36,001 nucleotides of DNA from Xanthomonas vasicola (GCF_000772705.2 NZ_JSBW02000038.1:1-36001), one strand, 5' to 3'. Shown: positions 1-9,631, counted from the first letter of the stretch. A program made the numbers and translations. The notes: generated from the letters alone by a model not told the origin.

Positions 1-559
1 CATGCCGCTTGGCCAGCAGCACCAGCTTCTTGCGGGCCACCTCCAGCAGACGGCTGTCGGTCGGATAAGCGATCGCCTTTTCCTGCACCGTGGTATCCAC
101 GATCACCCGCGACAACTCGCGTGCGTCCACCGCCTGCATGGCATGCGCGGCGTTGATGGTGTGCGCCAGCAACTCTTCCATCCCCGCTTCGCCAAGCCGC
201 TGCCGCCAACGCGTCAGCGAGCTGGCATCGCACGGCAAGCGCGTCTGGAACACGACCTCGCCAGTGAAAAACTGCCAGTACGGATTTTCCAGCCAACGCT
301 CGCACACCGCTTCATCGGACAGGTCGTAGGCGTGCTTGAGGTAGAGCAAACCAGCGATCAGCCGCACCGGCAATGCCGGCCGACCGCCACCGGCCGGGGT
401 GGCCGGCAAGCGCGATGAAAGTGCTTGCTCCAACGCCGTCCACGGCATCCGTTGGCTCAGCTGCGCCAGCGGATGCTGCAGATCGATCTGATTCTCCAGA
501 CGCGAACGGAACAACTCGTCGGCGGGTCTGTCTTCGGCAGCAGGACGGCGTGTACGCAT
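1..559 (-). CDS. IS5-family transposase, N-terminal part (runs off window)
   Basis: I translated this frame by hand. It is open for all 186 codons from the ATG at 557-559 to the window edge. It begins MRTRRPAAEDRPADELF and contains LPVRLIAGLLYLKH, the ENPYWQFFTGE segment and RVIVDTTVQEKAIAYPTDS, which are typical of IS1478-like IS5-family transposases. The aspartate in VDTTV is a plausible first residue of the DDE triad. The remaining catalytic residues would lie beyond the left edge. The enzyme cuts and joins the element ends. The reading frame seen here is undamaged, so the copy may be intact. Confidence 0.85.
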   Translation of the reverse strand, partial: MRTRRPAAEDRPADELFRSRLENQIDLQHPLAQLSQRMPWTALEQALSSRLPATPAGGGRPALPVRLIAGLLYLKHAYDLSDEAVCERWLENPYWQFFTGEVVFQTRLPCDASSLTRWRQRLGEAGMEELLAHTINAAHAMQAVDARELSRVIVDTTVQEKAIAYPTDSRLLEVARKKLVLLAKRH

Positions 560-656
560 GGGCGGAAATTGCAAGAAACCAGCCTTCAGCGTAGCGAACA
601 CTGGTAGTTTTAGCACGCCGGTGCAGACATCAAGGCCTTGCGGTCGTTGGGTGGTT

Positions 657-676
657 GGGGTTTTTCAGGGGCGACT
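657..676 (+). repeat. Terminal inverted repeat of the left IS
   Basis: Read inward on the minus strand this begins AGTCGCCCCTGAAAAACCCC. The end at 35875-35895 reads AGTTGTCCCTGAAAAATCCCC, so the two align over about 20 positions with two substitutions and one inserted base. The two sites are opposite ends of the same kind of element, one beside the transposase start and one beside the transposase stop. That makes them the two inverted repeats of one IS type. A target duplication cannot be judged because only one end of each copy is present. Confidence 0.65.
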
Positions 677-680
677 AAAT

Positions 681-702
681 AAAGGCCGCTTACGCGGCCT
701 TT
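681..702 (-). terminator. Terminator of the pilMNOPQ operon
   Basis: AAAGGCCGC (681-689) and GCGGCCTTT (694-702) form a perfect 9-bp stem around a 4-base loop, 17 bases beyond the pilQ stop. Read on the minus strand the stem is followed by TTTATTTAG, a weak U-tract. On the plus strand it is followed by TTTTC, so it could also stop read-through from the neighbouring IS. Confidence 0.75.
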
Positions 703-718
703 TCTTGATTCGCTCCGA

Positions 719-2617
719 TTACGGGGTTGCGCTAGCAACCCGCAAAACCTTCGGTGTCACGAAGACCAAAAGCTCGGCCTTTTCCTTGCTGCGCCCGCGC
801 TTTTTGAACAGATTGCCGAGGAAGGGGATATCACCCAGGAACGGAACCTTGGCAATACTTTCCCGATCGGTGAATTCATACACACCACCGATGACCACCG
901 TTTCGCCATCGCCGACTAATACCGCGGTATTGACTTCACGGCGATTAATTTCTGGAACCGTGCCATAGAGCGGCAAGTCGATGAAACGTGCGACCTCGTC
1001 CTTCTTGACATTCATGTTCAAGAAAACCCGATTGTCATTGGTAATAGTCGGCGTCACCTTCAATTCCAACAAGACTTCTTTGAACTGCACATTCGCCTGA
1101 GACTGGCCGCCCGCGCCACCGCCACTGATCGTGACGTAACCAATTTCCCGCCCCTGCTTAATGACACCTTCCCGCTGATTTGAGGTCACGATTCGCGGGT
1201 TGGAAACCACCTCACCCCTTCCCTCTTCCTGCATCGCAGACAGCTCCATGTCCAGAGCAAAATTCCGCCCAAGCAAGGTGTATGCGATTGCGCCGGCCGT
1301 ATTAGTCGTAAACGTACCAGCGGGAAGATTGAAGTTCAGGCCACCAGGAACATTGTGAATGCCACTGTTCAAGATCGAGACATTATTGGTAGTGCTACCG
1401 CTGATTACGCCGGTATTTCCACCGTATTGCTGACGACCAGCAATACCAAACCGCGCGCCCAGGTCGCGAGCGAACGTGTCCGTGGCGATCACAATCCGGC
1501 TTTCAATCAGGACCTGATCGACTGGGCGGTCAATATGCGAGATCAGCTCGCGCATCTGCGCGACCTTCTTCGGAATATCGCTGATCATCAAGGTGTTTGT
1601 GCGCTCATCAGCGACCAAACGGCCCCGCGGCGACAGGAAGCCATTGTCCTGCCCAGCGCCGCCTTGTCCACCTTGCCCACCGCCACCGCCACCACCAATT
1701 CCCTTGGCTTCGGTCAACGCTTTATAAATGGCGGTCGCGTTGTGGTAATTGATCTGCACATAATCGGTGATCAAGTCCTCACGGTTCTCGATCGCGATGC
1801 GGGCGTCTTCCTTGTCCTGCTCGAACTTGGCCAACTCCGGCTGCGGGGCAACCCACACCACGCCACCGTCGCGGCGCTTGTCCAGGCCCTTGGCGCGCAG
1901 CACGATGTCCAGCGCCTGGTCCCACGGCACGTTCATCAAGCGCAGCGTGACGTTGCCCTGCACGGTGTCGGAGGCGACGATGTTGAGGTTGGACTCCTCG
2001 GCGATCAGCTGCAGCACGGTGCGCACCGGCACGTCCTGGAAATTGAACGTCACCGGGCGACCGCTGTAGCCACGCGCGGCGATCTGCGCGGCAGCCTGCG
2101 TCACTGCGGCCGGGCTCACACCGCCAACGGCCGGCTGGCCCTTGCGCGGGGTGATTTCCACCACGTATTCGTTGCCGGTCTGGTAGGCCAGCGAATCGAA
2201 GGCGCCCTTGGTCGACAGCACCAGCTGCGAACCGGAGCCCGACGGTTTGACGTCTACGCGCTGCACCGGCGTTGCGAAGTCGGTGACGTTGAGCGGGCGT
2301 TGCAGCTCGGCCGGCAACCTGGCGTTGCTGATGTCCACCAGCACGTTGTCGCCCTGCGTCCGTAGGTCCGGGCTGGCGCCCTGGCCGTCGAACTGCAGGA
2401 TCAGACGGCCAGTGCCGTCTTCGCCGCGTTTGAAATCGATCTTGGACACCGCCAGGCTCGCCGGAGCGACCTTGGCCGGATCCTGCGCAGGCTGCGTCAG
2501 CGCCGCCGCGGCGAATGTGCTGCCGCTTGCCAGTGCGAGCGCGAACCCCAACGCGCAGGCCTGGAAGATCGCGTGGCGTCGTACCGGACGCAGCCGCTGG
2601 GCATTGGAAAACGTCAT
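719..2617 (-). CDS. pilQ: Type IV pilus secretin PilQ
   Basis: PilQ forms the outer-membrane ring through which the type IV pilus extends and retracts. The ATG at 2615-2617 is preceded by AGGGGATA and gives 632 residues; an upstream in-frame ATG is ignored because it lacks a ribosome site and would overlap pilP. Visible parts are a signal peptide (about 1-36), one AMIN domain that binds peptidoglycan (about 50-155), a secretin N0/STN region (about 187-250), an N1-type region broken by a glycine-rich run (about 306-326), and the secretin pore domain (about 370-632) with VVIGGVYEF near the end. It is the last gene of pilM-N-O-P-Q, 19 bases after pilP. The secretin half (719 to about 1790) is near 52% GC by hand count against about 67% for the N-terminal half, which suggests the pore domain was exchanged by recombination. 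Confidence 0.95.
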   Translation of the reverse strand: MTFSNAQRLRPVRRHAIFQACALGFALALASGSTFAAAALTQPAQDPAKVAPASLAVSKIDFKRGEDGTGRLILQFDGQGASPDLRTQGDNVLVDISNARLPAELQRPLNVTDFATPVQRVDVKPSGSGSQLVLSTKGAFDSLAYQTGNEYVVEITPRKGQPAVGGVSPAAVTQAAAQIAARGYSGRPVTFNFQDVPVRTVLQLIAEESNLNIVASDTVQGNVTLRLMNVPWDQALDIVLRAKGLDKRRDGGVVWVAPQPELAKFEQDKEDARIAIENREDLITDYVQINYHNATAIYKALTEAKGIGGGGGGGQGGQGGAGQDNGFLSPRGRLVADERTNTLMISDIPKKVAQMRELISHIDRPVDQVLIESRIVIATDTFARDLGARFGIAGRQQYGGNTGVISGSTTNNVSILNSGIHNVPGGLNFNLPAGTFTTNTAGAIAYTLLGRNFALDMELSAMQEEGRGEVVSNPRIVTSNQREGVIKQGREIGYVTISGGGAGGQSQANVQFKEVLLELKVTPTITNDNRVFLNMNVKKDEVARFIDLPLYGTVPEINRREVNTAVLVGDGETVVIGGVYEFTDRESIAKVPFLGDIPFLGNLFKKRGRSKEKAELLVFVTPKVLRVASATP

Positions 2618-2636
2618 CGTGCTATCCCCTATCACT

Positions 2637-3170
2637 TTATTGATCATCCAATGCGAGTGCGGCCGGCCGTTCAAGCCATCCACCCGCACCGTCCGGCACA
2701 AGTTCAATCAGTTCGATGCGGTCTTCGTAGACCCCGGTTACCCGGCCATCGCTCTGTCCCAGATACACACCCGGCCGCACCCGGTAGGTCACCTTGTCAG
2801 GCGCCATCACCAACGCGATCAGGCCCGACCCGCCGCCAATGGTCCCCACCATGTCAAGGGCGTCGAGCGGATAGGCTTCCAACGGTTCCTTGCGCCGGTT
2901 CGGATCCGGACGCGTGCCGTTGCCACCTTCCGCGCTGACCCAGGCATCGCTGAACGGGTCACGCATCGCTTGCGCTGAATATTCGAACGTCTCGAACTGC
3001 TGCATCACTGGCAATGGTTCCAGCGGCGGCGCAGGACGCGCGCGCACCTCGGCAACCCAGGCTTCCAGATTCGGCGCGTCGCCCGGTGTGCTGGTCACAC
3101 CGCGCGTGCACGCCGGCACTACTGCAATTAGCGCCACGCAGGAGAGGATCTTGAGCAGTTTCATGGTCAT
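2637..3170 (-). CDS. pilP: Type IV pilus lipoprotein PilP
   Basis: PilP is the inner-membrane-anchored lipoprotein that links the PilN/PilO alignment complex to the PilQ secretin. The product is 177 residues. A short signal segment (about 1-20) ends in VVPAC, an acceptable lipobox with Cys21 as the lipidated residue. The folded domain follows from about residue 80, after MRDPFSDAW. The start ATG overlaps the pilO stop (ATGA), and a second in-frame ATG lies two codons later, so the exact start is uncertain by two residues. Translation is probably coupled to pilO. Confidence 0.93.
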   Translation of the reverse strand: MTMKLLKILSCVALIAVVPACTRGVTSTPGDAPNLEAWVAEVRARPAPPLEPLPVMQQFETFEYSAQAMRDPFSDAWVSAEGGNGTRPDPNRRKEPLEAYPLDALDMVGTIGGGSGLIALVMAPDKVTYRVRPGVYLGQSDGRVTGVYEDRIELIELVPDGAGGWLERPAALALDDQ

Positions 3171-3832
3171 TGGCCGCCCTTCTTCGCAGCATTGGCCGCA
3201 GCCTTCTCCTGCTCGGCCATTTCCTCATCGTCCAGATAACGATAGGTCTTGACCGTGCCGGACAGCTCCAGCGCGCCGCGCGGGCCGATGCCGGCCTTGG
3301 GATCCTTGGGCTTGAGGTTGATGTCGTGCATGGTCAGGATCACCACGCGCGGCAGCGAGGCCACACCGCTGACGAAGGCACCGAACTGGTGGTAGCTGCC
3401 CACCATGCGCAGAGCGATCGGCTTTTCGGCGTAGAACTCCTTCGGCGATTCCGGACCCGGCTGGAACAACTCGTTGGACAGGCCGCTGGACAACGCGGTC
3501 TGCGAGATGTCGATGATCAGATCCGGCATTTCGGTCTTGCTGGGCAGCTGACGCAGCATCTGCTGCAGCACCTGTTCCATCTGCGCGAGCTGCTGCTTGA
3601 GCGGCTCCAGATTCACCGCGCGGCCCTGCTGGGTCTCGAACTCGGTGCGCAGCTGGGATTCGGTACCTTCCAGACCTTGGAGTTCATCGCGCTTGCTGCT
3701 GATCAACAGAAACCAGGCCAGCACCATGATGAACAGGCCAACCACTACGCAGAACACGATGCGTGCCTGCTGCGGCCAACCGCCGATGTTGTTGAAATCA
3801 AGATCGCTGAGCTTGAATGATTTCTTACTCAT
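3167..3832 (-). CDS. pilO: Type IV pilus alignment protein PilO
   Basis: PilO is an inner-membrane protein that pairs with PilN and connects the cytoplasmic PilM ring to PilP and PilQ. The 221-residue product has a short cytoplasmic N-terminus, one membrane helix at about 24-46 (FCVVVGLFIMVLAWFLLI), a coiled-coil stretch at about 50-95 rich in Gln and Glu, and a ferredoxin-like periplasmic domain to about 200. The tail is charged and Ala/Lys rich. Its ATG overlaps the stop of pilN (ATGA), so its translation would normally be fed by ribosomes finishing pilN. The amber codon inside pilN could therefore also reduce PilO. Confidence 0.94.
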   Translation of the reverse strand: MSKKSFKLSDLDFNNIGGWPQQARIVFCVVVGLFIMVLAWFLLISSKRDELQGLEGTESQLRTEFETQQGRAVNLEPLKQQLAQMEQVLQQMLRQLPSKTEMPDLIIDISQTALSSGLSNELFQPGPESPKEFYAEKPIALRMVGSYHQFGAFVSGVASLPRVVILTMHDINLKPKDPKAGIGPRGALELSGTVKTYRYLDDEEMAEQEKAAANAAKKGGQ

Positions 3833-4610
3833 GACGCCGCCCCCTCCTGCGGCCGATTGGCTGGCGCCGGTGCTGCCTGCGTCGGTGCAGGAGCAGTTGC
3901 CGGCGGCGTTGCGGGCGCAGGTGCCGCTGCCGGAGCAGCAGGCGCCGCACCGGCAGGTGCTGCACCTGGTGCTGCGGTGCCCGGCGCGGCCGGATCCACT
4001 GCGCCCGGCGCGATGCCGTTCTTGTCAGCCTCGTTCGGATTGGCCAGCTTGACCTTGAGCGTGAACACGTACGGCAGCGTCTTGGTATCCATCGACGACG
4101 CGGCAGGTTGCCCGGCCTTGTCCTGGCTCTTGGCCTCGATGATCGACAGGTCCGGATTGGTCATCCAGCCCGAGCTTTCCAGGTTGCGCATGTATGCACT
4201 GACGCGCGCGTTGGATTGCGAGCGACCTTCCAGCGTGAGGATGTCGCCATCCTGCTTGACGTTGGTCAGCGCCACGCCATCGGGAATGGTGCGCACCAGC
4301 GAATCGAACAGGTGCACCATCTGCGAGCGGTTGGCCTGCAGTTCCTCGATCACCTTCTTGCGGGCAAGCAGGCGGTCTTTCTTCTTATCGAGTTCCTTGA
4401 TCTCTTCGTTCTACGCCTTGACCTTCTCGATCTCGGTGGTCAGAAACGCATTACGCTCGGTCTGGCCGCTGATCTGCGCGTCGTAATAGAACCAGATCAG
4501 CGCCGACAACAGCACGCCGCCCAACGCGGCGAAGCCGAGCATCGAATAGAACTCGCGCTCGCGTGCCTTCCGCCGTTCTGCGCGCCAGGGCAATAGATTG
4601 ATTCTTGCCA

Positions 4611-4611
<1 letters not shown>
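3829..4611 (-). pseudogene. pilN: pilN interrupted by an in-frame amber codon
   Basis: The frame from the ATG at 4609-4611 to the stop at 3829 would encode a 260-residue PilN, but codon 67 is TAG (plus-strand cta at 4411-4413). The first piece, 66 residues, keeps the conserved NLLPWR motif that docks onto PilM and the single membrane helix (about 24-44), then ends at EKVKA. The sequence after the stop continues normally with NEEIKELDKKKDRLLARKK and the periplasmic domain, ending in a long Ala/Pro-rich tail (about 200-260). One C-to-T change (CAG Gln to TAG) would explain it. A GTG at 4351-4353 could restart translation but would lack the PilM motif and the membrane helix. The start overlaps the pilM stop (TGATG). 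A sequencing error or a real strain mutation both remain possible. Confidence 0.88.
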
Positions 4612-5746
<1,135 letters not shown>

Positions 5747-5809
5747 GCCCTTCACGCGCTAGGCAATGACCCGGCGACATGACCCCAGTGCTGTCGTCTG
5801 CGATCCCCA

Positions 5810-5831
5810 GAGTTTGGCCCCAGCCAAACTC
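5810..5831. promoter_or_regulatory. Perfect 9-bp inverted repeat upstream of mrcA
   Basis: GAGTTTGGC (5810-5818) and GCCAAACTC (5823-5831) form a perfect dyad with a 4-base spacer. It sits 9 bases before TATACT (5841-5846), the best -10 candidate for mrcA, and would cover the -35 zone, which has no good hexamer. It could be an operator or an RNA hairpin. No known regulator is assigned. Confidence 0.4.
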
Positions 5832-5883
5832 GGCGTCATCTATACTCTGTGACCAAGAAATCTGCAATCGGAATCTCTCTTAC

Positions 5884-8310
5884 ATGCCCCGTATTCGCCG
5901 TTGGCTGGGCTGGATCCTGGCCACGATCGTCGTGCTCGCACTGCTTGGCGCTATTGCTGCCGGCGGCCTGTATTACGCCATTTCCTCGAAGTTGCCGGAT
6001 GTGCAGTCGCTCAAGCAGGTAGAGCTTCAAGAGCCGATGTACGTCTATTCCAGCGACGGCCGCCTGATGGCCGTCTATGGCGAGACCCGGCGCTACCCCA
6101 TCCAGATGAAGGACGTGCCGCTGCGCTTGAAGCAGGCCTTCCTGGCAACCGAGGACGCGCGCTTCTACCAGCACGGCGGCGTGGACTACAAGGGCATTGC
6201 CCGCGCGGTGTGGCTGCTGACCACCACCGATGCCAAGCGCGTACCGGGTGGGTCGACCATCACCCAGCAGGTGGCGCGGCAGTTCTTCCTGAGTTCCGAG
6301 TACAGCTACACCCGCAAGCTGGCGGAGATCCTGCTTGCGCGCAAGATCGAGAGTGAGCTGAGCAAGGACGAGATTTTCGAGCTGTATCTCAATAAGAGCT
6401 TCTTCGGGAACCGCGCCTACGGCGTCGGTGCCGCGGCCGAGTACTACTACGGCAAGAGGATGAGCGAATTGAGCCTGGACGAGATGGCCTCGCTGGCCGG
6501 CATCCCCAAGTTCCCGTCCAGCGGCAACCCGATCAGCAACCCTGAGCGTGCGCAGGAACGTCGCGACTATTACGTCCTGCAGCGCATGGCCGACCTGGGC
6601 TTTGTCAGTCAGGCCGAAGCCGACGCCGCCAAGGCGGTGCCGATGCATGCCAAGCCGCACGAGCCGCCAGTGGAGGTGTACGCCCCTTACGTGGCCGAGC
6701 TGGTGCGTCAGGAAATGATCTCCAAGTACGGTGGCGATGTGCTCAACAAGGGCTACCACGTCACCACGACCATCGATTCTACCTTGCAGACCGGGGCGGA
6801 CGTGGCGATCGCCGACGGCTTGCGCGTTTACGATCATCGCCATGGTTGGCACGGCGTAGAGCAGCACTTCGACGTGGCCGCTGATGCGGACGCTCCGGCA
6901 TTGGCCAAACACCTGGTGGGCGCATTCACCCAGGGCGGCCTGCGTGCGGTGATCGTGGCACGCACCAATGCCGATGGCGGGGTCACGGTCGTGCAGAGCG
7001 ACAAGACCGAACTGACCCTGCCGGCCAGCGCCAGCCTCTGGACCGGCAAGACACCAGCCAAACTATTGACCCGCGGCGACCTGACCCGCATCCGCACCGG
7101 CGAAAAGGAAGGCGATTGGATCATCGACCAGCTGCCACGCGGGCAGGCGGCCTTGGTTTCGCTGGATGCCAACAGCGGTGCGCTGCGTGCACTGGTCGGC
7201 GGCTTCAGCTTTGCCGGCAACAAGTTCAACCGCGCCACCCAGGCGCGCCGCCAGCCGGGGTCGAGCTTCAAGCCGTTCGTGTATGCAGCCGCCTTCGAGA
7301 AGGGCTTCAACCCGGCCTCGATCGTGCTGGATGCACCGGTGGTATTCCGCGACCGGCGTGGCAAGACCTGGTCGCCACAGAACGATGGCGGCGGCTTCCG
7401 TGGCCCTATGCGCCTGCGCGAGGCGCTGGTGCAATCGCGCAATTTGGTGTCGGTGCGCCTACTGGATGCGATCGGCGTCGATTTTGCGCGCAAATACATC
7501 AGCCAGTTCGGTTTTCAAGAGGCCGAGTTGCCACCGAATCTGTCGATGTCGCTAGGTACCGCCTCGCTGACGCCGCTGTCGATGGCGCGCGGCTACGCCG
7601 TGTTCGCCAACGGCGGCTCGCGCGTGGACACCTGGATCGTGGATGAGGTCAAGGACCGCGACGGCAACATCGTCTTCAAGGAAGTGCCCGCCGTGGCCTG
7701 CCGCACCTGCGCCCTACAGGGCGGCAATGTAGCGCCTGTGAGCCAGGTCGTGGATGGCTTCAACTTTGGCGCGCAGGCACCGGAGACGCCGCCTGCCGCA
7801 GCAGCCACTACCACCCCGGCGCCAGCAGAAACTGCCCCGGCCGCGATTGCCGAAACCAAGATTGCGCCACGCGTCATCGACGAACGCACCGCCTACCAGC
7901 TGGTGTCGATGATGCGTGACGTGGTCCAGCGCGGCACCGGTACCGCGGCTAAGGTACTCGGCCGCGAGGACGTGGGCGGCAAGACCGGCTCCACCAACGA
8001 TCACCGTGACGCCTGGTTCTCCGGTTTCGGCGGCCCTTATGCCACCACCGTGTGGGTGGGCCGCGACGACTTCCGTTCGCTCGGCTATCGCGAGTATGGC
8101 GGCAAAGCAGCGCTGCCGATCTGGATCGACTATATGCGCGTGGCGCTCAAGGACAAGCCGATTGCGGCCAACGACCCGCCCGACGGCATGACTCAGGCCA
8201 CCATCAATGGTGCGGTCGAATGGGTGAAGAACGAAGACCTGGACCGCTTGCAGGATTACGACTACGGCCTGCAGGAACAGCAGGACGAAAAGGCGTTCGA
8301 TATTTTCTGA
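5884..8310 (+). CDS. mrcA: Penicillin-binding protein 1A, bifunctional
   Basis: PBP1a polymerises lipid II into glycan strands and cross-links the peptides on the outer face of the inner membrane. The ATG at 5884 gives 808 residues starting [11 protein letters not shown]; upstream in-frame starts would read through the promoter. A membrane anchor covers about 10-32. The GT51 transglycosylase domain has [12 protein letters not shown] with catalytic Glu90. The transpeptidase domain has SSFK (Ser460, Lys463), SRN (518-520) and KTG (700-702). An OB-like insert precedes the transpeptidase part and an Ala/Pro-rich linker lies at about 635-660. All catalytic residues are present. It is divergent from pilM, an arrangement shared with other gamma-proteobacteria, and is followed by terminator-like hairpins. 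Confidence 0.96.
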   Translation: MPRIRRWLGWILATIVVLALLGAIAAGGLYYAISSKLPDVQSLKQVELQEPMYVYSSDGRLMAVYGETRRYPIQMKDVPLRLKQAFLATEDARFYQHGGVDYKGIARAVWLLTTTDAKRVPGGSTITQQVARQFFLSSEYSYTRKLAEILLARKIESELSKDEIFELYLNKSFFGNRAYGVGAAAEYYYGKRMSELSLDEMASLAGIPKFPSSGNPISNPERAQERRDYYVLQRMADLGFVSQAEADAAKAVPMHAKPHEPPVEVYAPYVAELVRQEMISKYGGDVLNKGYHVTTTIDSTLQTGADVAIADGLRVYDHRHGWHGVEQHFDVAADADAPALAKHLVGAFTQGGLRAVIVARTNADGGVTVVQSDKTELTLPASASLWTGKTPAKLLTRGDLTRIRTGEKEGDWIIDQLPRGQAALVSLDANSGALRALVGGFSFAGNKFNRATQARRQPGSSFKPFVYAAAFEKGFNPASIVLDAPVVFRDRRGKTWSPQNDGGGFRGPMRLREALVQSRNLVSVRLLDAIGVDFARKYISQFGFQEAELPPNLSMSLGTASLTPLSMARGYAVFANGGSRVDTWIVDEVKDRDGNIVFKEVPAVACRTCALQGGNVAPVSQVVDGFNFGAQAPETPPAAAATTTPAPAETAPAAIAETKIAPRVIDERTAYQLVSMMRDVVQRGTGTAAKVLGREDVGGKTGSTNDHRDAWFSGFGGPYATTVWVGRDDFRSLGYREYGGKAALPIWIDYMRVALKDKPIAANDPPDGMTQATINGAVEWVKNEDLDRLQDYDYGLQEQQDEKAFDIF

Positions 8311-8313
8311 CGG

Positions 8314-8384
8314 CTGGGGATCGGGGATCGAGAATCGGGATTGGGGAATCGTGACGGCGCGGCTGTTCGGTTCCCCAGTTTTTT
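8314..8384 (+). terminator. Hairpin terminator after mrcA, built from a G-rich repeat
   Basis: Right after the mrcA stop lies a G-tract repeat (8314-8350) of the GGGATTGGGGAATC type. Its first part CTGGGGA (8314-8320) pairs exactly with TCCCCAG (8372-8378), or alternatively GGGGAA (8343-8348) with TTCCCC (8371-8376). Six T residues follow (8379-8384). It reads as a terminator for mrcA made from an intergenic repeat. Confidence 0.6.
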
Positions 8385-8414
8385 CGATCGCCGATAAAGC
8401 CGCGCCGGCATGGT

Positions 8415-8443
8415 AGCGAGCCGTACCGGATCGCTGGTTTTTT
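8415..8443 (+). terminator. Second hairpin with T-run, downstream of mrcA
   Basis: AGCGAGCCG (8415-8423) and CGGATCGCT (8427-8435) form a 9-bp stem with one mismatch and a 3-base loop, followed by GG and six T. It lies about 60 bases after the first terminator. The rest of the 326-base gap 8311-8636 shows no open frame or RNA gene that I recognise. Confidence 0.5.
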
Positions 8444-8636
8444 AGTTCCGCCGGTTGGCAACAGCTTTATGACGCCAGTGCGGCTGATGCAGCACTGGAT
8501 CGCTTGCGTATGCCTGCACAGGGGGCAACCTCGATTACCGCTACGTGATCGCATCTTTGCAATGACATGACGCATTCGCCATGTCTTCATGCAGCTGTTG
8601 TAGAGTCGAGCTCAGGTTCATTAGGGGAGCCCGGTC

Positions 8637-9287
8637 ATGCGTCACGCACGCGAGCACGCCGATACACGAACCCGGGAACGTCGCCATCGGCTGGCGCACG
8701 AAGCCGCACGCCTGATGGCCGAGGGCGGCATCCGCGACTTTCATCAAGCCAAGCTCAAGGCCGCCAGCCGACTGGGCATTCACGACGACGCCTCACTGCC
8801 ACGCAATCGCGAAATCGAAGATGCGTTACGCGAACACCAGCGCCTGTTCGCCGGGCCTGCGCACGGCGTGCGTCTGCGCCAACGTCGCGAGGCCGCGCTG
8901 CGTGCGCTGGAGTTTCTTAGCGCCTTCAAGCCGCGACTGACCGGCCCGGTGCTGGACGGCACCGCCGACGCCAACGCGCCGGTGCAATTGCAGCTGCACA
9001 GCGACGATGCCGATGCTGTGCAGCGGTTTCTGGAAGAACACCGCATCCCGGCTGAATCGCGCACGCGCCGATTGCGTTTGGATCGCGAGCGCAACGGCGA
9101 CTTTCCGGTGTGGCTGTTCAGCGCCGAAGACCTCACCTTCGACCTCACCGTGCTGCCCTACGACGCGCTGCGGCAGGCACCGCTATCGCAGCTGGACGAG
9201 AAGCCGATGCCGCGTGCGTCGGCCGCGCAGGTGCGCCAGTTACTGACCGACGACGACAGCCCCGACAGCGCGCCACTGCTGCGCTGA
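8637..9287 (+). CDS. Conserved protein, nucleotidyltransferase-like (function unknown)
   Basis: The 216-residue product starts at an ATG with AGGGGA placed 9 bases upstream. I recognise it as a conserved proteobacterial protein but not by a named function. The N-terminal half is a charged helical region (EAARLMAEGG, then ALREHQRLFAG). From about residue 100, GPVLDGTADANAPVQLQL resembles the strand-turn-strand that opens minimal nucleotidyltransferase domains, but the usual G-S and paired acidic residues are not clear. A second strand pattern, DLTFDLTVLPYD, lies near 165-178. Homologues are sometimes labelled as an alanine ligase of cell-wall synthesis, which the sequence does not support. It stands alone between two terminator regions, so it is probably transcribed by itself. 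Confidence 0.75.
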   Translation: MRHAREHADTRTRERRHRLAHEAARLMAEGGIRDFHQAKLKAASRLGIHDDASLPRNREIEDALREHQRLFAGPAHGVRLRQRREAALRALEFLSAFKPRLTGPVLDGTADANAPVQLQLHSDDADAVQRFLEEHRIPAESRTRRLRLDRERNGDFPVWLFSAEDLTFDLTVLPYDALRQAPLSQLDEKPMPRASAAQVRQLLTDDDSPDSAPLLR

Positions 9288-9460
9288 ATGGCGATCATTG
9301 CGGCGCCGAGCATGCAAGCGTGGGCGAGTTCCAGAGATTTAGCCGGCATGGCGATGCCGCCACGGATTGTTCGTTTGATTTGGGCGCAGGCACGCCGCGG
9401 CCACCTTCGCGCTAAGCAACACCGCCGACAGCCGCAGCCGCATCGCGGAGCAACCAACCC

Positions 9461-9579
9461 ACCGTGGCGAACAGTCGTCAGATGGGCACGAATGGCGCAC
9501 AAGAACCGAAGTGTAGGAGTAGGGATTCGCCGATTCGAGCATCGGACGCGCCCGCCTGGCGACTGCGCAGTGGTTTTTT
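9461..9579. repeat. Imperfect palindromic intergenic element (copy A)
   Basis: CAGTCGTCAGATGGGCACG (9472-9490) is nearly the reverse complement of CGCGCCCGCCTGGCGACTG (9547-9565), with 4 mismatches in 19, and six T follow at 9574-9579. The segment around 9463-9507 also matches 17999-18042 (CGTGGCGA-CAGTCGTCAG core, differences mostly transitions). So this is one copy of a dispersed family, perhaps acting as terminator for the gene ending at 9287. The 392-base gap 9288-9679 holds this element and the gltA terminator; I see no gene in it. Confidence 0.6.
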
Positions 9580-9631
9580 CAGCTGATCTTTCGCTTGAAG
9601 ATCGACCACACCTTCAGTCACCCCAAATACA

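Larger units (their letters stand above)
1..676 (-). mobile_element. IS5-family (IS1478-like) insertion sequence, partial
   Basis: The terminal part of an insertion sequence runs off the left edge of the window. It holds the 5' portion of a transposase on the minus strand, about 98 bases of leader, and a terminal repeat at 657-676. That repeat matches, with a few differences, the repeat at 35875-35895 next to a second transposase end. The element stops 4 bases before the pilQ terminator hairpin, so it inserted just beyond the pilMNOPQ operon without cutting it. The IS5/IS1478 assignment rests on recognising the transposase protein; no database search was run. Confidence 0.8.

Noticed and set aside
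1355..2365. Long plus-strand frame of 336 codons opposite pilQ
   Set aside because: It is antisense to a well-supported secretin gene and shows His/Arg/Gln-rich composition typical of a GC-rich shadow frame.
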